The position numbers and the translations under genes were made by a program. Source: Cordilura impudica (Eukaryota > Arthropoda > Insecta > Diptera > Scathophagidae). Taken from it: a stretch of 64,000 nucleotides of DNA. This document shows positions 10,254 to 21,463 of this stretch, one piece after another. Where the stretch lies: the NCBI GenBank assembly GCA_963682025.1, contig OY821517.1, positions 228,821,928 to 228,885,927 of the forward strand. Reading direction: 5' to 3'. Numbering within the stretch: position 1 is the first letter of the stretch; every line of letters begins with the position of its first letter. Below the pieces are notes generated by a model. The model saw only the letters and a list, made by a program, of their open reading frames with translations. It did no database searches and had not been told where the DNA came from.

Positions 10254-11255
10254 GAACAAATATTCTCTTTGAGTTATAATATCTCATTTGCAAGCCTAAA
10301 ATAAATTTTAAATGCATTCATTTATGCATAAATTTTAAATATTCTTATGTAATTCTCATGATATTTTTATCTTATTTTTTATATTTTTTTTTTTTTTTTT
10401 TGTTTTTATGTTATTTTTACATAATTGAAATTGAAAATGTACAAATTAAAAATAAATTTTAAAAAAAGTAGTGTAGGGGAAAAAGTGGGTGTAGGGAAAA
10501 GAGATTTTTTTTCATAAGCGTAGAGATTTCTGAAAAAATCTCCTGGCATCACTAGTACCTATTAAAAAACAATGTAAAAATTCACAAGACAACGCGACGT
10601 AGACTTGCTTTGTTCAAAAGCTTCCATAAGACTGAATGAAATTGTTGCTTACTTTACTCTTTGGTAAGTATTTTCGTTTTTGTTCGGCTGTATACATATA
10701 AGAAGCCAATTAGAGTTCGGTTTACTCGTGCTGCTATGAATATGTTTGTGTGTTAACAAAAATTTACGATATCCCAGCCATCATTTCGAAGATTGTTTTA
10801 ACAAAAATTACCTTACTGTTAATCACATGCGCTATTAGAAAAATACTAGAAAATGATTTTTGCTTTCTCTTAAAAAGTGATTTATAGAAAAATAACATTA
10901 AATAAGACTCAAAAATGAGTCGAAACTGATCCGAAAAGCGGATAAAAATGACTCTCAAGAAGAATATTTTGTGATCAGCAAAAGGGCGCATTTATGACTG
11001 CTTTAATAGCAGATATGAGTCAAACAGACTCTACATGATCATTAATTGCATAAAATGCTTACTGGGCTTTTATTCACTATCTGTAGAAGCAGGTTTTTTA
11101 AGTAAAACAAATCTGCACACAATTTTAATTCTATTTCGTTCACAATGATACGATCACTTTATTTAGTAGCTAGCAGTAAAATAAGAAAATATATAATACA
11201 GCGTAATGATGAATTGTACTTCTCAATTAATTTATTTTTAATGTGCCATAAGAAG
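10254..11255. other. Non-coding AT-rich stretch
   Basis: Poly-T and poly-A runs near 10380-10460 and 10500. No coding frame or recognised repeat. Confidence 0.4.
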
Positions 11256-11262
11256 TTCGGTT

Positions 11263-11521
11263 TGTGCTAAGAAAACCACGAATATATGTTTCCCAGGGCG
11301 AAGCTTCATCATTGCACTTTGATTGAGTTGAGCTCCGCGACTATTCATAATGTGAATAGGTCGTGTCTAAATTTTTGGTAGTTGGGAATGGCGTTTGTGT
11401 TAAGAAAAGCATAAATGCATGTTTCCCAGGGCAAGGCTCGATCATTGCACATTGATTGAGCTGAGCTCCGGGGTTATTCTTAATGTGGATAACTCTTGAA
11501 ACAAAATTTTGGGAACGGCGT
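11263..11521. repeat. Tandem duplication, ~130 bp x 2
   Basis: Two adjacent diverged copies (about 11263-11394 and 11396-11521) share GTTTCCCAGGGC, ATCATTGCAC(T/A)TTGATTGAG and GAGCTCCG. No coding potential is seen, and the unit was not recognised elsewhere in the window. Confidence 0.8.
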
Positions 11522-11689
11522 TTGCCTCCGTCCCGACATTAAATAACAAATTTTAAAAATTTATTGTTATTAACATCTTTTTTTAACATCTGACAAAAAA
11601 TAGTATTTTTCTAAACACCAATTTTTTTTACTACTTTTGAATGCAAGTATGCAGGGTTTATACATGTACTAAAAATACAACTCTTAAAA

Positions 11690-12510
11690 CCACACTATTT
11701 TTGCAACTCTAAAAATTTCAGAATTTTGTATAAATAAAATAAAATACCGATTTTTATTAATATGCGCTTATTATGGATACATATACAGAATATATGAATA
11801 TTATTTATAGTAGTAGTAGTATGTATCAATTTGTAACATTTTGTGATGTTATAAAAATCGCAGAATATTGATATTGATTTTATATAGTTTCGTTTAATTA
11901 ATTAACTTAAATATTACACCAAAAAATATTGATATTAATTGAAGTTTTATATTATTAACACAACGACCACAAAAACAACATGCAAAGCTATGACCAAATA
12001 CAAAATTTAGGTAAACAATATAGCAAAACGTCATCTTTTTTTTACCTTTTCAGTGATTTCTCGGCACCTATGTAACCTATTGTCATGATTTAAAAACAGA
12101 AACCTTCTCATGATGTTAGTGAATCATCCTCACTAAAAACGAGCGCCCTATCTGCCCTATTGAGGGCGTTATCTCAAGAACACATATTCAAATCATATTT
12201 TCTCAGGACTTTTTTTACTTCTTCGCTCAATTCTCGGGACCACACTAACCGATTTGGACGATTTTAAATAGCCAACTTCTCAGGATGTTAGTGAATCAGT
12301 TTTTATACCAACGAGCACCCTAGCTGCCCGATTGAAGCCGTCATCGTGATTTCCACAGACGGACAGACGGACACCGCTATATCAACTTCGCTTGTTATAA
12401 GGATCACAAATATATATATTTTATGGGGTCCAGATTTTTTTTTCTAATTATTACAAACGGAATGACAAACTTATATATACCCTCTATACACTGGAGTGGA
12501 GGGTATAACA
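11690..12510 (+). mobile_element. Fam-A repeat copy 1
   Basis: The right end is ATACCCTCTATACACTGG...GGAGGGTATAA, a hairpin with TACCCTC/GAGGGTA arms. Upstream are the family landmarks: ACAGACGGACAGACGGACA at about 12355, CTTGTTATAAGGATCACAAA, TTATGGGGTCCAGA, and two related blocks starting TTTCTCAGGA. The left limit is set only by similarity to copies near 35811 and 51000. Non-coding; the open frames over its right end are fortuitous. Confidence 0.75.
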
Positions 12511-12859
12511 AGAAAATTTTAAATACAAATACAGAAAATTTTATATACAAAAGTACCAACTTCTTTCCCATAGTTCTTAAATATTTTTTATTAGATTTCT
12601 TAAATAAGTTGTAAGTATTTGATTTCAGAACCAAATTCTTGCTTAAGCATGAGAAAAATACCTATGGGAAGGGAAGTCACTGCCAGGCTGCTATGTGTAA
12701 CAAGTCAGACAATGTCGGTGCACACCCAGGCTTTGGTTGTTGTCCAAAAAAATTTCAGCTTTACACACAGCTTACTTTAAACTTAAACGCAACATAAACC
12801 GCAAAAATAGTACTGAGGAAAACAAGAGACTTGAATTTAATTATCAAATAGATCGCGAT

Positions 12860-13500
12860 TTTCTGACAGCCAAGAGTCAGTACTGGTTGCTAGTTTGGAT
12901 CATGCTGGCTTAAGTAATGCCAAGGCAGCCAGTGTAGTATTAACAACAGCGCATTACCTTAAGGTTGATCCACGTGAAGCCCTACTTTCACGCTCGTCAA
13001 TTTATCGCCATCGTAGATCAGTTCGAGGACGGCAAAATTCTCCCCAAATGGCATAGAGCTGATGGAAAATGTGAAAAACTTGCAATGGTTCTTTCAGATG
13101 GAGAAAATACAAAAATATTGGAGAGGCACAGCATTGGAACAATACTTGGCAATCGAAAAAGCTACGCATGAATGGAAAGTTGAACATCTTATTAAAGGAA
13201 TATGTTTCGACACAACGAGTATCAACACAGGTGAAAAGTCCGGAACGTGAAAAAAATTACGGGACAAGTTCGAGGGAAAAGTCTTGGCGCTGGCTTGCAG
13301 ACATCATATGCTGGGAATTTTGTTTTCTGGTGTTTATTTAACAGCTATGAAGGATGAAACCTAGTCTCCAGACATTAGTCTATTTGTCAGGTTCAAGACG
13401 CATTGGAATAAACTTGATTTATTGAATATTGAGTGTGGCCTAAGTCGTGACAAAATTAAGTTGTGCTTTAATGAAATTTAAAAACTTTTATCAAGCACCA
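12860..13500 (+). pseudogene. Transposase-like protein relic (DTTSxNTG / ACRHH family)
   Basis: Broken pieces follow in order: VLVASLDHAGLSNAKAASVV, then LSRSSIYRHRRSVRGR (about 12880-13030); EHLIKGICFDTTSINTGEKS (about 13181-13240); and, frame-shifted, ALACRHHMLGILFSGVYL, then PDISLFVRFKTHWNKLD (about 13290-13420). The FDTTSxNTG, LACRHH and PDIxLFxRFxxxW series is one I know from uncharacterised, often multicopy insect and cnidarian proteins that behave as DNA-transposon products. I cannot assign a superfamily. Asp in FDTTS is a possible catalytic residue. It lies between the long inverted ends at 7155 and 14569 and may be their transposase. Confidence 0.55.
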
Positions 13501-14079
13501 ACTTTCTATTCAAAAAACTCCAAGAAAGTATTACTTTGAGTTTTTGGAGCTCGATCTTTTATTTTTAAATGAAAAAATATACAACGGCAAACGCATTAAA
13601 ATTCGACTTCCCGGAGCATTACACCGAGCTCGATTTAAGGCACGAGCGATTTACAGTTTAAAAATCTTTGCATTTACAAGCCAATTCAACTTAACTGGTA
13701 AGACTGGGATTGGAACCAAGCTCGGTATTTCTACAAAAAGTCTAGGTAGTCTTTTGCTGTAAAACAAAAATATAAAAAATAGCTGGTAACACTAACATGG
13801 GATACCGACCTTTCGGTATAAATAAAATAGGCAGATTATTAATCAGATTCACAAATTTATTCACTCTTAGATGACGAATTGACTGGGCTATCTGAATTCA
13901 ATATATTTTTGATCAAAATATATATCTAGCATTGGTTCACGTCCACATTGGCAACACCTGGCTTTGCAAACGATTCTAAATGAATCAAACAGAACTGAAT
14001 GTTAATTTTTTTCTTGATCCTTGTATATAAGAAATAAAAAACAAAACAAAAAATACTAAAAAATTATTATTGCTCTATA
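13501..14079. other. Non-coding stretch before the right inverted end
   Basis: The frame at 13544-13762 is open but not recognised; it may be decayed C-terminal coding sequence of the preceding transposase. Otherwise nothing is seen. Confidence 0.35.
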
Positions 14080-14569
14080 GGTTAATACACCATGATCTCT
14101 TATTAAATGAATTAGATATATATATCAAAATTTTCGTTTTTCTATCATCCTGCATTCACAGAACTTAAATATAATGCATCAGCTTTGTTTAGGACGAAAT
14201 AATAAGAGCACCAAACCAATAATTTTTGGAGGGTAAGAATCAAAAAATTGAATTCATCGTTCTATAGAAAAAAACTTTTGGGTAAAATTACAATGCTTTT
14301 TCTGCAAAGATAAAGGAGATTTTATTGTTTTTCCAATAAATGTAACTTTGTCAAAATCAAGTTACAGCTCTCTGAGTTATAGGTCAGAAAGCGAAACAGG
14401 AATTTAAAAAATTTTTTTAAGTAACAATTTTTCCAAAAAAAAATAAAAGCGGATAGAAAGCCTTTGTCAATAATTAAGTGTTATATACCAAAATTCTTGG
14501 TTTTCTCTGTAGATTAAAAAAATTTGGTTAAAACAAAAATTTCGAAAAAAAATTTAAATAGAGACGGTC
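14080..14569 (-). repeat. Right long terminal inverted repeat
   Basis: Reverse-complement partner of 7155-7610. It ends GAGACGGTC followed by TA. It contains an extra segment (about 14345-14400) absent from the left end. Confidence 0.8.
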
Positions 14570-14639
14570 TAATGGTCACGTCTCTGCAAATGTTGTTGAT
14601 TACATTCGAGTGAAAGCGAAGAGATGAACCAAAATATAG

Positions 14640-14848
14640 GTACCTTCAAAATAGTTGACTCACACCAAACTACATCCTTTGGAGAGACTTTGGAGCTTCT
14701 ACTTAGAACTCACACCCTTAAATTTTCATTGGATATACAAAGAAATGATCCTTCCGGGTACTTTATATGGCTCAGTTGTATGGTGGCGGACTGAAGCCCG
14801 CTTAAAATTATCCAAAATACAGAGATTAGCATGTATGAACATCACAGG
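14640..14848 (+). pseudogene. LINE ORF2 fragment, 5' side of an errantivirus insertion
   Basis: The reading LYGSVVWWRTEARLKLSKIQ followed by RLACMNITG is the post-RT region of LINEs of the I/R1/LOA group (YGxxVWW...LxxxQRxxCxxITG). It stops at the errantivirus 3' LTR, and coding resumes at 19752 on the far side, where IIQGEAFK and then an RNase H domain follow. The insertion therefore split one LINE copy, already 5'-truncated. Confidence 0.75.
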
Positions 14849-15086
14849 ACTTAAGTACAACCAACTTTGTTGTTTTGTTGGTTTTTTAAAACTGATTTTT
14901 ATTTTACTTAAAAAATATCTTAAAGCTATGAATTGCGGCTATTCTGCAATTCAGCATAATCTATCGTCTACATACATGAGCAGCATACTCACAGTCGTGA
15001 TATTGCTGTGACATACAAACATATGACAAAGTATGTATATGATTGTGTATACACGCATATAATCTGTATGTTTGGTTGTATTAACT
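14849..15086 (-). repeat. 3' LTR of minus-strand errantivirus
   Basis: Direct-repeat partner of 19477-19747, about 30 bp shorter: the stretch containing CCACAGTAACAAAACTATCG in the other copy is missing here. Minus-strand start AGTTAATACAACCAAAC, end GTACTTAAGT. Confidence 0.85.
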
Positions 15087-15152
15087 CCTCCAACCTTAGT
15101 TAAAAGAATTCTCCTGAATTCGAATACATGATAGATAAATATTTGCATGTTA

Positions 15153-15902
15153 TTATGAATTTTCCTCATATTCCTCATTAATCTTAATATTTTGAATTTG
15201 ATTTTTTCTTATTAAATATATAAGTACTAACAATATTATTACAATTAGAATTATTATAGATATATTGATGCCAGATGAAATATTTTTATACACTTTTAAT
15301 TCTTTTATTTCGTTTATGTTATGGAAACTGTTATTTTTCAGTTTCCTAAAGTTTAAAAATATATCTTCATTAAAATTGTATTTATTATTATTATCGTAAA
15401 CAAACTTATCAAATAAAATTTCATTTTTGTTTATGAAGACATTATAATCTATTTTAATTTCACAATCATAGAAAGACATTATATAATTACCATTCAACAA
15501 GATATTTCTTTCATAACAATTTTGTATAATTTGTTTAGTTTTTGCATTTTTTACAACAACTGTTTCTTCACCAATCATTATTATGTTAAATACGTTATAT
15601 TTGAGTTTACAATTTGAATGCAAAGAACAGTTTGAGCTTTTTTCTAGATATTTTAATGATTTATATTCTTCGTATTTATACAGAATATTATTAACAGTTA
15701 TAAAATACTCCTTATCTGAATCGACTTCCACAAATTTAGAGTTGGACATTGGTAGCATTAGTCTTAAATCAGTATTAAAAAAATTCAATGGCATTTTAAT
15801 CGTAATAACGAGCAAATTATTTTTGTAGTATAATACGTCCAACTTTGTTAACCGAAGTTTATTGAAATCAATGTCGTAATCAATAATCTCGTTCCTCGAC
15901 AA
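15153..15902 (-). pseudogene. Env-like glycoprotein C-terminal part (errantivirus)
   Basis: A 249-codon open frame has a strong hydrophobic segment (residues about 212-233, ISIIILIVIILLVLIYLI) followed by a short basic and acidic tail. It precedes the 3' LTR exactly where env lies in errantiviruses. Cys residues near 92-98 and 128 fit an ectodomain. Env of this class is a membrane-fusion protein of insect endogenous retroviruses. The N-terminal half, including any signal peptide and cleavage site, is not present, so this is a remnant. Codon usage is extremely AT-rich. Confidence 0.65.
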
Positions 15903-16172
15903 AATTCAATTCAAACATTTAAAGCTGTTTTAGATATATTTCTGTCAGATCGAAACTTCAGCAAATCAATGCTGTTTTGAAAATGATCGTTTATTACAAT
16001 CTGTTTGTTTAATCCTTCAATGGCATTGTGACTGTTTGCTGTTGTAACTTCTAGACAATTTAGAATGTCCGTTCTGTCTTCCTAGTCCATTGTTCCGAAC
16101 AGCCATTTTTCCGTAGAGCCCACAATATTTAATAAACCTATTTTTTTTTACAAAAATTTTTATTATAGGGAC
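15903..16172. other. Errantivirus interior, unreadable env/pol junction
   Basis: Between integrase and the env frame. The sequence probably derives from env but frameshifts and stops prevent a confident reading. Confidence 0.35.
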
Positions 16173-16861
16173 TTATAATCTAATTTTTGATTTTAGTATC
16201 TGGATTTGTCTTTGGATTAAAACGTTTCTTTTTATTAATTTTGGTTGTTCCTTATGTTGAACGCTTCTATAATTTTTAATGTGTCCCTCTAGTCTACGTT
16301 CTATATAATTTTCGCGGTTTTCATTTCGTTTGCTGAAAATCATACATCTAATAGTTTTTATACGTTCCTTTATTGTATTGTGATCAACATGATGTTGTTC
16401 AACCTCAGAGGGAGTACATTTAATTGTTGAGTGAAAAGTATTGTTGTAAAACTTCATAGCATCTTTTCCTCAAGGTTTAAGACTCTGATTTTTTCAGAAA
16501 TTGTATTGTTCAATCTTTCGATATCCGCATTGCCCGTTTGACTATTAGTTTTTATAGCATGATATTCTATGTTCTCCTCATTTAAAAATCGTCGAACATT
16601 TACGGTATTGAGCTCACTATCAAGGACAAACTTATTTACTCTTCCTTTTATCGCTAAAGATTCCCTCAATTTCTGAATAATAGTTTGATTATTTCTATCT
16701 TGAAGATGAAAATGTATAGCATGCTTAGAGAATTTATCTACAAAAATTATGAAAGATTGTCGGCTATTAACGTACGTATCAACATGAATTATTTCATTCG
16801 TGGTAGATGGAGTCGCAGTGTAATGGAACTCTGTTATATTTTGCAGATGAACAAAAATCAC
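16173..16861 (-). pseudogene. Errantivirus integrase, two frames
   Basis: The minus-strand frame 16454-16861 holds the integrase core: IHVDTYVNSRQSFIIFVDKF (first Asp), FVLDSELNTV (second Asp) and NADIERLNNTI (Glu), so the catalytic D, D, E are all present. 16173-16457 continues in an overlapping frame with FYNNTFHSTIKCTPSEV and a basic C-terminal region. The N-terminal HHCC zinc finger is missing: the preceding RNase H ends at a stop near 16860. The enzyme would insert element DNA into chromosomes; this copy cannot be expressed as one protein. Confidence 0.8.
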
Positions 16862-16864
16862 AAT

Positions 16865-17160
16865 TATTTATTATTGTATTTATCTTTGCCTTTAATATAT
16901 TCAATTTTAGCGTCATAATCCATTAAATGGACTAGCCAACGTTATAGTCTTGGGCTAATGTCCTTTTCATTATTCTTAGCCTGTTACCACTTAAGTGGCT
17001 GAAGATCTGTCTTCAGATCAAACTCAATACCACAAAGGTAGGGTCTAAAATATCTTACCTCCCAGATGATAGCTAATAGCTCCTTTTCTATAGTGGAATG
17101 GTTTCGCTCATGAATATTGAGTATTCTCGAGCTGTAACATATTGGATGCCCATCCTGTGT
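16865..17160 (-). pseudogene. Errantivirus RNase H fragment
   Basis: On the minus strand the sequence reads [33 protein letters not shown] and [10 protein letters not shown] before a stop. This is the second half of a Ty3/Gypsy RNase H (E in KELLAI, D in TDxxPL, where the usual His is Leu). It is continuous with the RT/RNase H frame at 17160-17537 except for a stop or shift at the junction. Confidence 0.7.
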
Positions 17161-17537
17161 TAAAACGGTGCAAAGTTATTGGCATCTGTTATCAGTTTAA
17201 ACCTCTTATTAAAATTTGGGAATCTTAGGATATGGAGATTTATTAAAATGTCTTTCAACTTCTCAAAAGCCGCTATAAAATTTGGGCCATTTGTGTTTAC
17301 CTTGGCATTTTTCTTTAAATATTTTGTAATCGGGTAAGCAATCTTCGCATAGTCCTTTATGAACTTCCTATAAAACCCAGTCATTCCTATGAATGACTTG
17401 ATCTTTCTCTGTGTATCGGGAAGTTTGAAATTCTGAATAATCTCAACATTTTTTGGATGGGTCTGACACCTTCGGGTGTAAGAATGTGCCCCAGAAATTT
17501 TGCCTCTGTAAAAAGTTGCATTTATTAATCTGGACAT
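17160..17537 (-). pseudogene. Errantivirus RT thumb / start of RNase H
   Basis: FKLPDTQRKIKSFIGMTGFY, then RKFIKDYAKIAYPITKYLK, is the conserved RT thumb/connection block. LITDANNFA marks the first RNase H Asp. A frameshift near 17540 separates it from the RT palm. Confidence 0.8.
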
Positions 17538-17561
17538 TTAATACGACTTCTCGAAGTCGAT

Positions 17562-18362
17562 TCAGGATTTTTTTAAATTTACCAAGTGCTCATCTAATGA
17601 TATGCTAAAAATAAGAATATCGTCCAAGTAAACAATACAAATTTTATTTATGTATTCCCTAAGTACTGAATTCTTAAGTCTTTGGAAGGTAGATGGGGTA
17701 TTTTTTAAGCCAAAGGACATTCGAATGAATTCGAAATAGCCAAAAGGTGTTGAAAATGCCATTTTCTCCCTGTCCTCTTCTTTTATAAAAATTTGGTGAA
17801 AACCCTTTGCTATGTTAAGGGTTGAAAAATATTGGGATTTTCCCAGTTTATCTAAAATTCCCTCCGTATTGGGAATCGGAAATTTATCGGTTCTAGTAAA
17901 TTCATTAAGCTCTTTATAATCTACAACCAACCTCCACTTCGTAATACCAGAGTTGTTCATTTTCTTAGGTACAATCCAGAGGGGACTGTTGTATGGAGAG
18001 TTGCACTCCTGAATTATATTCTGCTCTAGCATTTCGTCTATCTGTCTTTGTATCTCTTTTTCGTGAACCTGTGGATATCTATATATTTTTGAGTATAGCT
18101 GTTTATCGATAGATTTTGGAATTTCATGATGCACTACCTGGGTGGATGTAAGTATATCACCATCTTTATAAAACAAATCCTGAAATTCATTCAGCATTTT
18201 TCTTAGTCTAAAATCTTCACCGAGGTTTAAGTGACTTAAATCGAATTGATCGACTCCATTGAATTCAGTATCTTGAATAGTAAGAATTGTATCAAAATCT
18301 ATCTTTGCCCTAAGCGGAACCAAAAAGTTCTGCCCAATAGAAGCATTGTAGCTACGTCCCAT
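17562..18362 (-). pseudogene. Errantivirus reverse transcriptase
   Basis: A 266-codon frame contains a complete RT finger-palm series: SPYNSPLWIVPKK, WRLVVDYKELN, YFSTLNIAKGFHQI, FGLKNTPSTFQR and IVYLDDILIFS. YLDD is intact, but in the first palm motif the catalytic Asp is Asn (STLN instead of STLD), which should abolish activity. N-terminal residues 1-60 look like the protease-RT linker. The frame then shifts into 17160-17537. Confidence 0.85.
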
Positions 18363-18376
18363 GATATCAATTATCT

Positions 18377-19140
18377 TCAGGAAAATGTTCCAAATATGTA
18401 AAATTTCTTACGGATCGCTGTAATTAGGCCAGTTGTTGTTATAGTTACGCCATTCAAAGTACGGAACCTAGAGGGCTTACTTAATACCGCCTCAGAAGAT
18501 TCTCCCTTCTGGCCTTCAACACTATCGTTTCGTTTCCCATTAAAATCTATTGCTCTGTTGTCGTCTAATAATTTCAGTTGTGAAAGTCTATTATACAATG
18601 ATTCAGTACTGGGGTTTAGTTCGGTGATACAAGCTCTAAATTGTCCGTCGATTTTTGTAATAAGTATTTCAATAAGGTGTCTATCGACATTGCATGGTGA
18701 ACATAATTCGGGTTTTTGTTCGTCATGTATGAATATTTCATTAATTTCAAATTTAGATTCCATGAACACATTAAAAGTTCTCTAAGACTACTTATTTTTA
18801 TATTTCTGCAATAGTTAAATACCTCGGGGTAATCTTTTCTTGGTCCGAAGTCCTTTTTGAGTTGTTGTTTTATTTCCATCCAATTTGTGTCCTCTGGAAA
18901 CATAGAGATTGATTTCGCTGCATTGTCGAGTAACTTCTCATTTATTACTATCATTGTGCCATATTTTATTAGATCTTGATTTTGGCCGCAGAGGCTAAAG
19001 GCGCTTTCTAATGATTTGAGAAAAGTCGAGAGATGATGACCCTCTCCAAAGGGTCTTAGTTGATGAAACTGATTAGGACGTGGTGTGGGCTTAGTCCCAA
19101 ACCAACATGCTAGAGTTTCCCTTGCTGATCCAGTCGATGC
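18377..19140 (-). pseudogene. Errantivirus Gag remains and protease region
   Basis: From about 19130 the minus strand reads NQFHQLRPFGEGHHLSTFLK, SLESAFSLCG and, at 18616-18954, a Gag capsid-like helical region (EDTNWMEIKQQLKKDFGP). 18377-18769 continues in another frame without a clear protease DTG, so that part is only inferred to span the gag-pol junction. The N-terminal Gag leader, about 19150-19320, is Gln-rich. Confidence 0.55.
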
Positions 19141-19368
19141 AGACGATTTTGTTGTGAAATAGCTTCTGCTTGCTGGTACCTTGATTGCATTTGCATAATC
19201 TGATTTCCGTATTCAGTTTTTTATTGTTGCACCAGTTGCACATGTCCAGCTATTTCATTTTGTAGTTGTAACTGGTGTTGTTGTTGGTCTTTGATGAACT
19301 GTCTGTTGAACTTGTTCAACATTCATAGTAGAGTTTTTTTGTTGGTATATCTTAGGATATATTGTTTT

Positions 19369-19399
<31 letters not shown>

Positions 19400-19460
19400 C
19401 TATGGATATATTGCACTTAGTTTTTTATATTTTATTTACCGATAGATCTTTTGATATATT
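19141..19460. other. Errantivirus leader / 5' gag with (TA)n
   Basis: Between the primer site and recognisable Gag. Contains a (TA)n microsatellite at about 19370-19392. Confidence 0.5.
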
Positions 19461-19477
19461 GGGCACCGACTGCGCCA
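19461..19477 (-). other. Primer-binding site, tRNA-Ser type
   Basis: Minus strand TGGCGCAGTCGGTGCCC abuts the 5' LTR. It matches the tRNA-Ser-type primer site of 17.6/297/ZAM-like errantiviruses. Confidence 0.85.
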
Positions 19478-19747
19478 CTTAAGTACAAACAACTTTGTTG
19501 TTTTGTTGGTTTTTTAAAACTGATTTTTATTTGACTTAAAAAATAACTTAAAGCTATGAATTGCGGCTATTCTGCAATTCAGCATAATCTTATCATCTAC
19601 ATACATGCGCAGCAAACTCGCAGTCGTGATATTGTAATGGATTGCCACAGTAACAAAACTATCGAGTTGTTGTGATATACAAAGAAATGACAAAGTATAT
19701 GATTGTGTATACAGGTATATAAACTGCATGTTTGGTTGTATGTAACT
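19477..19747 (-). repeat. 5' LTR of minus-strand errantivirus
   Basis: Begins (minus strand) AGTTACATACAACCAAAC and ends GTACTTAAGT next to the primer site. The T of the primer site is shared with the LTR end, as in the other errantivirus of this window. Confidence 0.85.
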
Positions 19748-19751
19748 CAAG

Positions 19752-20780
19752 AGCATTTATAATTCAAGGAGAAGCTTTCAAATAAGCTATTGACCTTTAC
19801 AAACTATACAAATTTAAGGAAGGCGATCATATATGACATTAAAGCTCCTTGTTAAAGCCAAGTATCAAAGATATGACTTTATATAGTGATCAGGTAGATC
19901 ATGTATTGAAACTTGAAAAGAACTGCACTGTTCATATCCCGAGCATATTCGATTGGGAATCTAACCCTACAAGGCTACATGAAGACGCCCAGCAGTGGTA
20001 CACTGACGTATTCAAAACAACAGGAGTAGGAGCGGGGGTTTACGGACCAAGATACACATTCCACATCCCCTTATGTACTGAATCCACAATATTTACAACT
20101 GAATTCTACGCACTCAATACAGCTACTGCTAAATTATTGGAAAGAGACCTGACAAGGACGGAGAGGACGTTCAGGATGTTCTAGAAGCACTGGACAAATC
20201 AATTTATCACCATAAATCCGTGCTCGAAAGCCATTGGGCCCTAAATTAAGTAGCTGAACACAATAAGGTGACGCTTATATCGCTACCAGGTCACAATGGG
20301 TATGAAGGAAATGAGAAAGCCGATAAACAGGCAAGACGAGGAGTGGAAAAACCATTCATTGGTCCAAACCCTCAATACGGATTCACCAGAAAAGACATGA
20401 CTGAGAACATCGACAGATGGATTAAAGATGAGTCAGTACAGTATTGGTCTAAACAAACACTACTTTAGCACTCTAAAAAATTCTTGCATCGAAGCGACGC
20501 CCTAATGTTGTACAGATCCAATATATGACTTCTATGTCGGGCACTAACAGCGAACTATGCATACAATTACATCCTATACAAAATGCGTTTGGCTGAAGAT
20601 AAAAGGTGCAGATACTGCCTAGAGGATGATGAAATCATGGAACATATACTGGCAAAATGTGCAGCGTTTGCATATCTAAGGTACAAACTATTTGGGGAAT
20701 CTGAAACAAGGGAGAAAACATACAAAACACTGGTGGTGAAGGATATCATCAAGATCCTAAATGATGTAATGGATTAACAA
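19752..20780 (+). pseudogene. LINE ORF2 C-terminus with RNase H and Cys/His tail
   Basis: Continuation of the LINE at 14640. After IIQGEAFK come several frames: an RNase H-like domain (FTTEFYALNTATAKLL near 20097, first half; LISLPGHNGYEGNEKADKQA near 20276, the usual PGHxGxxGNExAD block), then RRGVEKPFIGPNP, and finally MRLAEDKRCRYCLEDDEIME with HILAKC, a CCHC-type tail ending at 20777. RNase H after RT places it in the I/R1/LOA group of LINEs. At least three frameshifts or stops. It would have mobilised its own RNA by target-primed reverse transcription. Confidence 0.8.
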
Positions 20781-21075
20781 AACAGGAAAAAAACACAAAG
20801 CTGAAAGTGGGTGCATAATAGATCTACTTGGTTGCAGTGCAGCAGGAGATAACACTCAACCAGAAGACATCGTAAATCGTAAAATCGTATTTAGAATTAT
20901 AAAAACCCAAAAATATTTTAATATTTTTTCATTCAAAGACTTAGAAAGAGGGAAATTTATCAGCCTAAAGATCACATGTACTTTTTTATAAATATTATTG
21001 TTGTTTCGTCCTATTAGAAGCACAATATTAAACATAACAAGTGAAAACATTACAGTCGGTCCGAACCAATTGTAG
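20781..21075. other. LINE 3' UTR and non-coding DNA
   Basis: Probable LINE 3' UTR to about 20880, then AT-rich sequence without features. Confidence 0.4.
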
Positions 21076-21463
21076 CTGTGATGCATTCTTGAAAAACACT
21101 GGTTCTCTTTACTAGTTCAAATTAGTTTAAAATTGTCACAGTTGAAGAAAAACGTGAATTTGCAAATTAAATAAAAATGCATTGCCGCTAGTCAGATTTG
21201 AAATCAAATCACAATTTCTTTATATAAAATGCGTGATTCTTGATTTAGGCAAAAAAAAAATTTGTAAAAGTTAAATTATATGTATAAAAAACTATGATGT
21301 GTGAACACCCGGCAAATTGTTTACATTTATGTAGAGTAATTAACACATTACACCAACTCGTATGTAAGGAGTAGTTAACAAATTTCTTACAAATTTCGTC
21401 TTTACTGGTTCATTTCCCACCAGCCTTTCGGTGCATCTTTTGTCTTGTTTTCAATTCTACTAT
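21076..21463 (+). repeat. Dispersed repeat, inverted partner of 34989-35431
   Basis: Matches the reverse complement of 34989-35431 over most of its length. Landmarks: GTGATGCATTCTTGAAA, TTCAAATTAGTTTAAAATTG, GTGAACACCCGGCAAATTG and ACACATTACACCAACTCGTA. About 60 bp near the outer end are missing here. Non-coding. Confidence 0.8.

Larger units (their letters stand above)
7155..14569. mobile_element. Candidate DNA transposon with ~0.45-0.49 kb inverted ends and TA target duplication
   Basis: Both ends start GACCGTCTCTATTTAAA reading inward, and both are flanked by TA (7153-7154, 14570-14571), the duplication expected of TA-targeting cut-and-paste elements. The inverted ends match, with indels, for 450-490 bp. 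Between them lies a broken transposase-like gene on the plus strand (about 12860-13500), plus later insertions: fam-C copy (8011-8470), hAT element (9055-10245) and fam-A copy (about 11690-12510). Linking the ends and the transposase into one element is an inference. Two independent copies of a short element in opposite orientation would give the same inverted pair, but the paired TAs favour one element. Confidence 0.55.
14849..19747 (-). mobile_element. Errantivirus-type (gypsy) provirus, minus strand, degenerate
   Basis: Two direct repeats in LTR positions flank, in minus-strand order, Gag, protease/RT, RNase H, integrase and Env-like remains. LTRs begin AGTTA, as in errantiviruses. Immediately inside the 5' LTR is TGGCGCAGTCGGTGCCC, the tRNA-Ser type primer site used by 17.6/297/ZAM-like elements. 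Flanking tetranucleotides are CAGG (14845-14848) and CAAG (19748-19751), a likely 4-bp target duplication with one change. At 4.9 kb it is shorter than a complete errantivirus and every gene is broken. It lies antisense within a LINE. Confidence 0.85.

Noticed and set aside
12404..12634. Open frames on both strands
   Set aside because: They lie on the conserved 3' end of fam-A; the same frames recur at 36515-36745 and 62064-62495 because the repeat recurs.
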